In this document: positions 21,550 through 33,090 of the stretch, piece by piece
Position numbering within the stretch: the first letter of the stretch is position 1
How the letters are laid out: every line of letters begins with the position of its first letter
Source: Closterium sp. NIES-65
Lineage: Eukaryota; Streptophyta; Zygnematophyceae; Desmidiales; Closteriaceae
Direction: 5' to 3'
Assembly: GCA_948144175.1 (NCBI GenBank)
Contig: CANXME010002091.1
Coordinates: 372,001-436,000 of the forward strand
Length of the DNA stretch: 64,000 bases
Program-made: the position numbers and the translations under genes
The notes under the pieces: generated by a model
What the model was told of the DNA's origin: nothing
What the model saw: the letters and a program-made list of their open reading frames with translations, nothing else
Database searches by the model: none

Positions 21550-24500
21550 TCAAGAAGTGAGCAAATGTGGGACAGTGGGCACGAGGCCTAGAACAGTACA
21601 GAAGCGCTGATGGTCACAAGGCTGAAGCGCCTTGGTGAACACGTCAGCAGTGTTGGCCCGAGTGGCCACGTAACGCAGACAAAGCTGACCTCGCTGCTGC
21701 AGCTCTCGAGCAAGAAAGTAGCGCAGAGCAATGTGCTTCGTCCTGTGCTCCAGTCTGTGCTCCCCACACAAGGCAATGGTGGCCTTGTTGGCGACGTACA
21801 GCACTGGAGGAGAACGAGGCTGCTCTCCAAGGTCAGTCAGCAGGTAGGTGAGCCAGCGAAGCTCCTGGGCAGCCATGGTCGTGGCGTAGATCTCAGCCTC
21901 ACAGCTGGAGCTGAGAACAGAAGAAGAGCGAGTAGAACGCCAAGAGACAGAGCCAGAGCCAAGGCTGAAGGTGTAACCGTGGGACGACCGCTGAGTAGCC
22001 TGGTCGTCTGCCCAAGAAGCGTCTGAGTGCCCAGTGAGAACAGGCCGGTCTCGCCCTCCAAGCACTAGCCCCATGCCCGACGTACTGCACAAGTAGCGCA
22101 ACACCCTCTTAGCTGCATCCATGTGCTCCTTCCGGTGACGGCCGGGAGCGACATAGCGTGCTAAGATGCTGAGAGGGTATGCAAGGTCAGGTCGAGTGCA
22201 GGTCATCAGGTACATGAGGCAGCCCACAAGCTCTGGATACGGACCACTCGGCTCTACAGACTCATCCGAAGGCAGAGCTGAGAGCGAGTGTCCCGTAGGC
22301 AGAGGAGTGGACTGAGGCGAGGAGTACGTGAAGCCGAAGCGCTGAAGGACCTGCTGCACCATGTGTGACTGAGTCAAGGTGATGGTGCGGCGTGCTCTGT
22401 CCCGGGTGATCCGCAAGCCAAGATAGCTTGTCAGTTCACCCAGGTCTGTGCACGTGTGTCTCTTCTGCAGCTCGGACTTCACGTGAGCAAGACCAACTGT
22501 GTCAGAAGTGGCAAAGACCAAGTCATCGACGTACACGAGGATGTAGAACGGCGGCAGTGAGGGGTCGGTGCGTAGAAACAGCGACGGGTCAGCAGTAGAA
22601 GGAGCGAACCCAAGAGCCGCAAGTGTAGTCCTCAGTGTGTCGTGCCACTCACGTGGCGCCTGGCGGAGACCGTAGACTGGCCGCCGGAGGCTCCACTGGG
22701 TACCAGGAGGGAACGACCCAGTGAAGCCAGGTGGGCGGCGCAGCCAGATCTCCTCGTGCAGGCTGCCCTGCAAGAAAGCTGTGCTGAAGTCAAGAGAGTG
22801 GAGCTCGTAGTCACGCTGAGCGGCGACGTGTAGCAGAACCCGAAGAGTGGTCATCTTTGGGGTCGGGGAGAAGGTCTGGAAGAAGTCAACTCCCTCTCGC
22901 TGACTGAAGCCTCGTGCAACGTAACGCGCCTTGAAGACAGGCGGAGAGCCCGGCGGCCGCTTCACCCTGAAAATCCACATGCCACTGACGATGTTCGCCC
23001 CAGGTGGGGGAACCTCGTCGACGTAGGTGCCAGTGGACTTCCAGGAAGCCATCTCTGTGTCCATGGCTGACTGCCACTGAGAGGAGTAGGGACCGGCCAT
23101 CGCCTCTGCGTAAGAGCGTGGGGTCGGGATGTCTGGTGCATCCGGGTCTCCCTTAGGGGCAACAAGCATGGACACGAGATGGGGCAAAGCAGCGGCAAGG
23201 CAACCAAACTCCTCGTGCCTGTCCTCAAGAACGTCCGTGTCAAGAGCACACTCACCCCCGACGGACGGAGGATAGACAGACTCAGACTCAGCAACAAGAC
23301 TCGCAGCGTAGTCTAGACGACACGCAGCTGCAAAGTCGACAAGCTCAGTGACTAAGGCAGACGCAGCAGCGGACTCAAAGGAAGGGTCAGTGACAACCGT
23401 AGCCAGGAGACGTGTGACAGTAGGACTGGCAGCGCGAAGGGTGTCTGACTCCGGGTCAGCAAGAGCAGGAAGAGAGGACGCAGGAGGCGACGGGAGAGCG
23501 ACACGCTGCGGAGCAGTGGACTGACGAAGCGCCATCTGGTGAGTGCCTGGGACAGCAGGAGGACGCTGACTCTGGACACGACTACCAGTGGTAGCAGCAT
23601 GAACAGGCGACGCTCGACAAGACGCAGGTGACACAGGACGTGACGCAGGCTCACGTCTCTCAGCAAGACCTCCAGTCGGACCAGTGTAAGGAGTAGGCAC
23701 AGGGAGTGGGGAGGCAGGCGGTAACTGTGGCTGTGACTGGACAGACGGCGAACACTCTAAGGCGAGAGGAGGACAAGGAGGAGGACGCTGACCAAGAACC
23801 TGCTGAAGGAGCGGAACGAAGTACGGCCGTGGCCGTGCAGCAACTCTCGAACCAGCAGAGACACCAGCGGCAGCAGCAGCACCTCCAAAAGCACCAGCAG
23901 CACCTCCAGCAGTAGCAGCACCTCCAGCACCAGGGTCCGCAGCACCCGCACCAGCTCCAACGCCCGGGTCCTCAGTACGAGCAGCACCTCCAGCAGCACC
24001 GCCAGCAGCAGCAGCACCTCCAGCACCAGGGTCCGCAGCACCCGCAGCAGCGTCAACTCCGGGGACCTGAGCACCAGCAGCTCCACTCCGGAGACAGATG
24101 TGCCGAGCGTACCACTCTCGAAGCTGTGGGGAAGAGGGCGGCTCCCGCCGTGGTGGGGAAACACAAGTACCAAATCCAGTAGCACCACGAGCTCGAGACG
24201 CACCCCGCCGGAGGCTGCAGTACCGTGAGTACCACTCACGTAGCTGCTGTGAAGAGGGAGGTCCTCCAGGCGCCTCACAGTCAACTGCAACACCACCAGG
24301 CTCAGCACCCCCAGACTCAGCAACGCCAGGCTCAGTACCCTTAGACCCAGCACCCCCAGGCTCAGCACCCCCAGTCTCAGTACCCCCAGACTCAGCACCC
24401 CCAGGCTCAGTACCCCCAGTCTCAGCACCCCCAGACTCAGCACCCCCAGGCTCCGCCCGCTCAGGCTCCGCACGCTCAGGCTCCGCACGCTCAGGCTCAG

Positions 24501-27500
24501 CACCTCTAGCAGGACGCGAGTCGACAGCTACCTCGGCAGGCTCAACCGGGTCTACCTGAGAGACACCTAAGGGAGCGGCACCCTGAGGGGGGAGGTGGTC
24601 TACCACTGCAACACCTGGCGCAAGGAAGAGAGGCGGGGGAGGGAGCTGGGCAGTGGGGTAGGGGAAGAGGCGGTAGAAGGGCACGGACTCGTCAAAAGTG
24701 ACGTCCTGAGAGGGGAAGACGCGGTGCAAGGCGGGGTGGTAAAACTGCCAGCCAGACGCATCCGGTACAAAGCCAAGAAAGACACAGGGAGCAGTGCGGG
24801 AGGAGAGCTTGTCCGCAGACGTGTCACGAACAAAAGCTCGAGATCCCCAGACACGGAAGCGTGACGCATCGCCAACCTCCCCCGTCCACAGCAGTGTGGG
24901 CGAGGTCTCCGGAGCGGAGACACGGGGCCAGAGGTTGAGCTGATGCGCAGCGTACCGGACTGCAAACGGCCACAAAAAGTGGGGGGCAGCCGCGTGGACT
25001 AAGGAGGTACGACCGACCTCCATGACCAAGCCAATGCGGCGCTCAGCAACCCCATTCTGCTGTGGAGAGGCCGGAAGCGTGAACGACTGGCGAATGCCGT
25101 GCTCAGCACAGTAGGCTGCCAAGAGGTCGGAGGAGAACTCGCCACCTCTGTCAGAGTGCAAGCGTAGGACAGGAAACTCCGAGCGAAAACGCTCTCGCAG
25201 CTGAAGACGTGCTCTGCTGATTCAAGGGATCAGGACATCAGGGACTTCACCCTTGGTGCGCAAGGGGAAGACCGTGGTGTAGCGCGAGTAGTCGTCAACG
25301 ACGATCAAGAAGTACCTCTTCTGGCCCTGACCATGGACGCGGGCTGGGCCCCACACGTCCATGTGGAGCGTCTGCAAAGGAGGAGTCGTCGGGGGGAACG
25401 AGGAGGAGTGAGGGGCAGCGCGCTGCCGCCCCTCGACACAGGGAAGACAAGGAGGAGCAAGGGAGGGTGGGAGGGGAGGGAGTACCCGAGGAAGACCAGA
25501 GACAAGGTACCGGGCGTGCATGCCCCGAAGGCGTTGCACTGACGGGTGACCAAGTCGGTGGTGCCAGAGGACAGTCTTGTGCGCTAGAGAGCGACACGAG
25601 CAGGGGGCAGACAGCTGACCTGACGCAGACGCAGACGCAGACGCCGCTACCTGAGGGGACTCAGTGGTCAGTGTGTACAGGTCCGACCCTGGCTGCCGAG
25701 TGAAGGTAGCTAGGTGACGGCCCGTCCGAGCACACGTGCAGTGTGTCACGCGCTCGTAGGCAGGGGTGAACTGGTGAACACCCCCATCCTGAAGCGCACA
25801 ACCCGCCACCAAGTTCGTAGAGAACGAGGGGAGGTGGAGACCTGACAGTGTGCCCGACGGGACAGCAGGACAAGGAAGGAGGGTGGAGGAGGTCGCAATG
25901 ACCGGACCCCCAGAGGGGTCAGCGAGCGAGACAGCGACTGGTCGAGCAAGGGGCTCAAGAGCAGTGCGGTCACGAAAGAAACAGCGCGAAGCGCCTGAGT
26001 CTAGAGTGAAGGTGTGCAGTGCCTCAGTGGACTCAGTAGTACCTGGGGCGGAGGACACACAAGCACCTAGAGCAGTAGCCTCACCAGCACCTGGGGCAGC
26101 AGACACGCAAGCACCTAGGGCGGCAGCCTCACTCGTGCGGATGCCTGGGTCAGGCGGAACACTCAGGCACTGGTCCTCCTCTCCACTAATAGTCAATGCA
26201 TACATTGCTTTGAGAATAACATCAAAATCAAGAGCATAGATATCGATATCCTTCTTGAGGAGATCAGCCCACTGAGGGAGCTCAGGAGCGTCAGGAAACT
26301 GAGCACGCCAAGCGTCATCTAGGCGAGAGAAGCAGCGCTGCGCAATGTGCGCCCTCCCGCACGTCTGTCCCTTGCGGCGACCAGTGCGGATGACGTACGT
26401 GCAGCTAAGGCTACCCCCCCCACCTCCGTGCTGTAAGTACCACTCACGAAGCTCCTGGGAGGACTGAGGGTGCTGCGCACTCTGGCCAGTGCCAGAGCCT
26501 CCACGACCACCACCGCCGCCTCCACCACGACCACCACCGCCCCTGCCGCCGCCATGTCCACTGCCGCCACCACCACCGCCCCCACCCCGGCCACCGCCGC
26601 CGCCGCTGCCTCCACCACCCCCACCGCTGCCACTAGCCCCTCCAGCCCCGCCACCGCCCCCACCGCTGCCACCACCCCCACCACCGCCGCCCCCGCCGTC
26701 ACCCCCACCGCCCTTGCCTCCCCTGCCCTTGCCGCTGCGGCGCCCTCTGGGAGCGGACGCAGAGCCGATCTGCTCAGCACCATGAAGGTCGACAGCAGCA
26801 GCAGAGGCGACAGAGGGGAGGAGGGGGGAGGGGGAACACCCCTCGAAGAAAGGGGTGCGGGGGTCGCCACGAGAGGCACCTACAGCTACAATACTCTTCT
26901 CAGCTGCAAGTAGTTCCTTCTCTAGGGCGGCAATGGTGAGCTCAGTGGGGCAGCGAGCTAAGAAGTGGTCCCTGACTGTACGCAGAGTGTCAGGGAGGCG
27001 GGTGACTAGGTGGTAGAGAGTGAGCCAGAGCGGGGGAGGGTTGGAGGCAAGAAACTCAGCGGGCATGGCTGCACGGAAGCGGGCATCACTAGTACGGAGG
27101 TGAGTGATGAGGTCAGCGACTGTCTGGAAAGCGGACAGGTCGGGGAACAGGTAGGGAAGGGAGAGACGGCCTAGTGCAGCTGAGGCCGGGGAGGAGTAGC
27201 GCGCAACTACAGCAGTGTACAGGGCCTGCGCAGTCTGATGCTGGCCAAAGTGCTCGCGCTCATCGACTGGCAGGGAGTTGCGAATGGCAAAGCGGGCGTG
27301 GGCATCGCGAGTCTGCCACTGCGAGCGAGCAGTAGCGGTAGCAGTAGTAGCAGGAGCAGGGACTGTGCCTAGTGCGTGATCGTACAGCAAGATATCCTCT
27401 CTGGCAGTGAGCTGGAGGAACAGGTGCAGATCATCGAGCCAGGTCTCAAACTTAATCGGGCGGCCCTCAGCATCAAACGAGAGAACTGTAGGGCTAGCCA

Positions 27501-27501
27501 T
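21550..27501 (-). pseudogene. gag-pol coding region of G
   Basis: In order: type-2 gag from 27501 (MASPTVLSFDAEGRP), poly-Gly near 26780-26480, LREWY and the zinc finger near 26400-26330, protease LDSGASRCFF near 26010, LWHHRLGHPS near 25560, HMDVWGP near 25360, LHSDRGGEF near 25150, a spacer with GGAEPGG repeats and two LREWY motifs (24640-23760), MWIFRVKRP near 22970, YVDDLVFA near 22530, HSDASWADD near 22020, and the RNase H end at 21550. The product would be a roughly 2000-residue polyprotein. About one break. Confidence 0.88.
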
Positions 27502-27519
27502 AGCTGAAGCAGTAGCAGT

Positions 27520-28217
27520 GGCAGCAGTAGTAGTAGCAGGAGTAGCAGTAGCAGCAGTGGTAGTAGCAGTAGGGCGGCGCGGCTCGGCTAGGGCGGCGCG
27601 GCACGGCTAGAGCGGCACGGCTCGGCTAGGGCGGCGCGGCTCGGTCGGGTCGCGCGGCTCAGTCGGGTCGCGCGGTTCGGCTCGGTCCTAGAGGGGCGAG
27701 CGCGGGGCCGGGTGGGGCTGCTAAGGGAGAGCGCAGGGCCGTCCAGGGCGAGGGGGAGGCCGGTTGGGGGCCGTTCGGGGCTAGTGCGGGGCTGTTCGAG
27801 GCTAGCGCGGGGCCGACGGGGGCCTTAGGGGGGGGGCTAGCGCGGGGTCGAGGGAGGCCGTGAGAGGCTAGCGCGGGGGCCGCACGGGGCCATTCGGGGC
27901 TAGCGCGGGGCCGTTCGGGGGCCGTGAGAGGCTAGCGCGGGGCCGACGGGGGCCTTAGGGGGCTAGCGCGGGGCTAGCGCGGGGCCGACGGGGGCCTTAG
28001 GGGGCTAGCGCGGGGCCGATCGGGGGCCGTGAGAGGCTAGCGCGGGGCCACACGGGGCCTTGAGAGGTTAGCGCGGGGCCGTAAGGGGCCTTAAGAGGGC
28101 GACGCGAGGGGCTGTGAGGGGCCTTAAGGGGCGACGCGAGAGGGCCTTAGGGGGCCTTAAGAACGAGGTGCTCGAGGCGCAGGAAAAGGCGGCGCACGAG
28201 GGCGCGGCGAGCGGAAA
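27520..28217 (-). repeat. GC-rich leader array of G
   Basis: Units of GAGGCTAGCGCGGGGCCGAC and GGGGGCCTTAGGGGGCTAG. Next to gag lies a stretch of AGCAGTAGTAG-type trinucleotides (about 27500-27570). Confidence 0.7.
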
Positions 28218-28268
28218 CGGTGGGCCCTATCGTTTCGGTCCTAGGCGGAACCTAGGCTCGTAATACCA
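28218..28268 (-). promoter_or_regulatory. Primer-binding site and tRNA-iMet-like leader start of G
   Basis: Plus-strand order: GGTGGGCCCTAT, GGTCCTAGG, CGGAACCTAGGCTCG, AATACCA. It keeps the T-arm-like hairpin CCTAGG/CCTAGG and resembles the leader of D. Confidence 0.78.
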
Positions 28269-28404
28269 TGTCAGAATGAGAAACGAGAATGAATGACTAG
28301 AATGAGGGTTGGGTACAAAAAGGTCAAACCTAACCCTAGAAATGTGTACCCACTATAGGCTAACCCACTGTAGCCTAAACAAGCACAACATACAATGTTT
28401 GACA
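28269..28404 (-). repeat. 5' LTR of G
   Basis: 136 bp, one base different from the 3' copy. Confidence 0.93.
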
Positions 28405-30163
28405 GGGCCTGCCCCTGCCTGCGTCCCCTGCGTCGAGAGGCGGCAGCGTGTTGCCCCTCACTCCTCCCAGTTTCCTCCGACAGAGGCCCCGCTGCAGACG
28501 CTTCACATGGACGTGTGGGGCCCAGCCCGCGTCCGTGGACAGGGTCACGAGGGCTATTTCCTGCTGGTGGTTGACGACTACTCGCGTTACACCACAGTCT
28601 TCCCCTTGCGCAGCAAGGGTGATGTCACTGAGGTGTTGATCGACTGGATCCGCGCAGCTCGTCTCCAGCTCAGGCAGAGCTTCGGCTCGGACTTTCCTGT
28701 TCTGCGTCTGCACTCTGACCGAGGCGAAGAGTTCTCCTTTGGCCTTCTGCGAGCCTACTGTCGTGCACGAGGCATCCGCCAGCCCTTCACGCTTCCGGAC
28801 TCTCCACAGCAAAATGGGATTGCTGAGCGCCGCATTGGCATGGTCATGGACGTCGCCCGTACGTCCATGATGCATGCGGCTGCCCCCCATTTTCTATGGC
28901 CGTTTGCGGTTCGGTACACGGCGCATCAGATCAACCTTCAGCCCAGGGTCTCCATGCCAGAGACCTCCCCAACTTTGCTATGGATCGGGAAGGTTGGCGA
29001 TGCGTCTGCGTTCCGTGTCTGGGGATCTCGGGCGTTTGTCCGCGACTTGTCTGCGGACAAGCTGTCCCCTCGTGCTGCTCCTTGCGTCTTCCTTGGCTTC
29101 CCCCCTGACGCGTCAGGGTGGCAGTTCTACCACCCCACCTCTTGCCGTGTTCTGTCCTCCCAGGACGTCACGTTTGACGAGCCAGTCCCCTACTACCGCC
29201 TCTTCCCCTACCGCACTCCGTCCCTCCCCCCGCCACCGCTCTTCCTTGTGCCAGGTCCCCCCCCGGTAGACCCCCTCCCCCCTCAGGGTCCTGCCCCTTC
29301 ACGTGTGTCCCAGGTAGACGCAGTCGAGCCTGTCAAGGTTGCTAGTGACTCTGGTGCTGCTAAGGGTGCTGAGCCTGGGGGTGCTGACTCTGGGGGTGCT
29401 GAGCGTGTGGGAGCTACGCCTGGGGGTGCTGAGCCTGAGGGTGCTACTACTGGGGGTACTGAGCCTGGGGGTGCTGAGCCTGGGGGTGCTACGCCTGGGG
29501 GTGCTGAGCTTGGGGGTGCTACGACTGGGGGTGCTGAGCCTGGGGGTGCTACGCCTGGAGGTGCTGAGCCTGGGGGTGCGGAGCCTGAGGGAGCTGGGCC
29601 TGCTCGTGTCGCGTCTGGCGGTACTGTGCCTGGAGGTTCTCCGGGTGCTTCTTCTCGGCGGGAGCCACTCTCTCCACAGGAGCTGCGGGAGTGGTTTGCC
29701 GGCGCTGGAGGCGTGTTGCTGGAGCTGGAGGTTCTTCGGCTACTGAGGATGCTGGTATCGCGTGTGCCGGAGGTGCTCGTACTGGGAGTACTAGAGCTGC
29801 TGGGCCTGCGGGTACGACTGGAGCTGAAGCTGCTGAGGGTGTTGGCGCTGAGGCTACTGCTGTCGGTCCTGGAGGCGGTCCTACTGGGGGTGCTACTGGT
29901 GATGCTGGAGGTCCTGGAGCTACTGGAGCTGCTGGAGGTGCTGCAAGCGCTGGTGCTACCACTGGGGGTACAGGTGCTGTCCCTACTGTGTCTGGAGTCG
30001 CCGCGCGGCCTTGTCTGTACTTCGTTCCGCTCCTTCAGCAGGTTCTTGGTCTTCCGCCTTCTACTGGTCCTCCTCCTCCCTTAGAGTGTCCACAGCTTGT
30101 CCCGTCACAGTTATAGTTACAGCCGGCCTCTGCACTGCCTGCTCCTTCTCCCTACACTGGTCC

Positions 30164-30294
30164 TGAGAAGAAGTGAACGAGGATGGAATGACTATGAACG
30201 AAGTGAGTACAAATAGGAAACCCTGATTGGGTTGTACCCCTTATGGGATACCCCACTATAGCCTACAGAAACAAGTAAGCTATATGTTCTGACA
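30164..30294 (-). repeat. 3' LTR of H
   Basis: 131 bp, followed by the reverse-complemented polypurine tract and the conserved 3' block (30295-30506). Confidence 0.85.
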
Positions 30295-30506
30295 CACCCC
30301 CATAGGCAAAGTGGGGGAGAACAAGGGGTCACAAGACCAGTCAAGCAAAGCAAAGCAAAGCTCAGGGTGGATCACAAAGTCACCACGCATTCCGAGCACA
30401 AGTTCAAAGGCCAGAAGGCCAGTTCACATGCAAGATCATATATAGAGATATACAAGAGGCAAACAAGCAAGAACAAGAGTATATATAGGCGAAGGTAGAA
30501 GCAAGG

Positions 30507-33090
30507 TCAAGAGGAGAGCAAGTGAGGCAAGACAGGCACAAGACCCAACTGCGTGCAACAACGCTGATGATCACAAGGCACAAGGGCCTTGGTGAAGACA
30601 TCAGCAGTGTTGGCCTCAGAGGCCACGTACGCAAGTCGCAACTGTCCACGCTGCTGTAGCTCACGAGCAAGAAAGTAGCGGAGAGCAATGTGCTTTGTTC
30701 TGTGCTCCAGTCGCTGCTCTCGACACAAGGCCAGCATGGCCTTGTTGTTTACGTACAGGACTGGAGGAGAACGAGGCTGCTCTCCAAGGTCGGTCAGCAG
30801 GTAGGTGAGCCAACGTAGCTCCTGCGCAGCCATAGCCCCAGCGTAGATCTCAGCCTCACAACTAGAGCCGAGAACAGAAGACGAGCGGGTAGCCCGCCAC
30901 GAAACATAGCCGGAACCAAGGCTGAAGGTGTAACCCTGTGACGACCGCTGCGTAGCCTGGTCGTCAGCCCAAGAAGCGTCTGCGTGCCCAGTGAGGACCA
31001 CTGGACTGCGCCCTCCAAGCACTAGCCCCATGCCCGACGTGCTGAACAAGTAGCGCAACACCCTCTTCGCTGCAGCCATGTGCTCTGGTCGGTGTCTCCC
31101 AGGAGCAACATAGCGTGCGAGAATGCTAAGAGGGTATGCAAGGTCAGGACGTGTGCAGGTCATCAGGTACATGAGGCAGCCAACAAGCTCTGCAAACGGG
31201 CCACTCGACTCTACGGACTCATCCGAAGGCAGAGCTGAGAGTGAGTGGCGAGTAGGCAGAGGAGTGGCCTGAGGCGAGGAGTACGTGAAGCCGAAGCGCT
31301 GAAGGACCTGCTGCACCATGTGTGACTGAGTCAGGGTAATGGTGCGGCGCACTCTGTCCCGGGTGATCTGCAAGCCAAGGTAGCTACGCAGTTCACCCAG
31401 GTCAGTGCACGTGTGTCTCTTCTGCAGCTCGGACTTCACGTAGGCGAGTCCAGCAGTGTCAGCTGTGGCAAAGACCAAGTCGTCAACGTACACGAGGATG
31501 TAGAACAGCGGCAGAGAGGTGTCGGTGCGCAGAAACAGCGACGGGTTGGCAGTAGACGGAGCAAACCCAAGTGCCGCGAGCGTAGTCCTCAGTGTGTCGT
31601 GCCACTCACGTGGCGCCTGGCGGAGACCGTAGACTGGACGCCGGAGACTCCACTGGGTACCAGGAGGGAAAGACCCAGTGAAGCCAGGTGGGCGACGCAG
31701 CCAGATCTCCTCGTGCAGACTGCCCTGCAAGAAAGCTGTGCTGAAGTCGAGAGAGTGCAGCTCGTAGTCACGGTGAGCAGCAACGTGCAGCAGAACCCGA
31801 AGAGTAGTCATCTTCGGGGTGGGGGAGAAGGTCTGAAAGTAGTCAACCCCCTGCCGCTGACTGAAGCCACGAGCCACGTAACGCGCCTTGAAGACAGGCG
31901 GTGAACCCGGCGGCCGCTTCACCCTGAAAATCCACATGCCACTGACGATGTTCGCCCCAGGAGGGGGAACAGCGTCGACGTAGGTGCCTGTGGACTTCCA
32001 GGAAGCCATCTCTGCATCCATAGCTGCCTGCCACTGAGAGGAGTAGGGACCCTCTATCGCCTCCGCGTAAGAGCGCGGAGTCGGGATGTCTGGTGCATCC
32101 GGGTCTCCCTCAGGGGCTAGAAGTACAGACGCGAGATGAGGTGAAGCGGCAGCCAGACACTGGAACTCCTTCTGCCTGTCCTCAAGAACGTCCGTGCCAA
32201 GGGCACACTCACCCCCGACGGACGGAGGACAGGCAGACTCAGACTCAGCGACAAGACTGGCAGCGTAGTCTAGACGACAGCGTGCAGCAAAGTCGACAAG
32301 CTCAGTGACAAGGGCAGACGCAGCAGACGACTCGAAGGAAGGGTCAGTGACAGCAGTAGCAAGGAGACGCGTGACAGTAGGACTGGCAGCACGAAGAGAG
32401 TCCGACTCCGGGTCAGCAAGAGCAGGAAGCGAGGAAGCAGGAGGAGAAGGCAAAGGGGCACCAAGAGGAGCAGTGGACGGACGCAGTGACATCCGGTGCG
32501 TGCCAGGGACAGGAGGAGGACGCTGACGCGACCCGGGACCACTAGCGCGCTCAGTACGAACAGGCGACGCAGGACGAGACGCAGGCTCACGACGCTCAGT
32601 AAGACCTCCAGTTGGACCATCGTAGGGAGAAGGAGCAGGCAAAGGGGAGGCAGGCTGTAGCTGTGACTGTGACTGGACAGGCTGCGGACCCTCTAAGGGA
32701 GGAGGAGGTGTAAGACCAAGAACCTGCTGCAGGAGCGGAACGAAGTACGGTCGGGGCCGCGCGGCGACGCCAGAAACAGCAGGAACAGCACCAGTACCCC
32801 CAGCAGGAGCACCCACTACAGTAGCACCTCCAGCAGCACCAGAACCTCCAGCAGCAGCACCAGGAGCACTGTCACTCGGACCGCCAGCGGCAGGCACAGC
32901 GCCAACACCCTCAGCAGCACCAGCTCCAGGAGAACCCTCAGACCCAGCAGCTCCAGCACCCACAGTACGAGCACCGCCGGGACGCGCGGCAGCAGTACCC
33001 TCTGCAGCCGAAGAACCACCAGCACCAGCAGCACGCCTCCAGCGCCTGGCAAACCACTCACGCAGCTCCTGTGGGGTGAGTGTACCCTTG
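30507..33090 (-). pseudogene. Spacer, RT and RNase H remains of H
   Basis: SPQELREWF-type module (here TPQELREWF), PYFVPLLQQVLGL, MWIFRVKRPPGSPP, QRQGVDYFQTF, YVDDLVFA, HADASWADD and YVNNKAML. These are subfamily-1 signatures. A fossil remnant. Confidence 0.82.

Larger units (their letters stand above)
21188..28404 (-). mobile_element. Element G: young, nearly whole copia element inserted in F
   Basis: G is 7.2 kb on the minus strand. Its 136-bp LTRs (21188-21323 and 28269-28404) differ at one base, about 0.7%, the least in the window. The target duplication is GGGCC (21183-21187 and 28405-28409). It keeps every family part: primer site, GC-rich leader, gag, protease, integrase, spacer, RT, RNase H, the 3' block, the polypurine tract and both LTRs. 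Its coding region looks almost whole, with about one break. It sits in the integrase region of F, in opposite orientation. Of all copies it is the best reference for subfamily 2. Confidence 0.93.
30164..33090 (-). mobile_element. Element H: 3' half of a copia element, inside F in opposite orientation
   Basis: H keeps the 3' LTR (30164-30294), the 3' block, RNase H, RT (YVDD near 31485) and part of the integrase-RT spacer up to about 33090, where the sequence switches to the plus-strand RT region of F. The 5' LTR, gag, protease and integrase are absent, and no target duplication can be read. Its LTR is of the same type as that of F. What remains reads open, but the element is broken by loss of its 5' half. 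Confidence 0.85.

Noticed and set aside
26489-26785. Proline-rich protein opposite gag
   Set aside because: It is the complement of the poly-glycine tract of gag in G; the same artefact appears in E and I.
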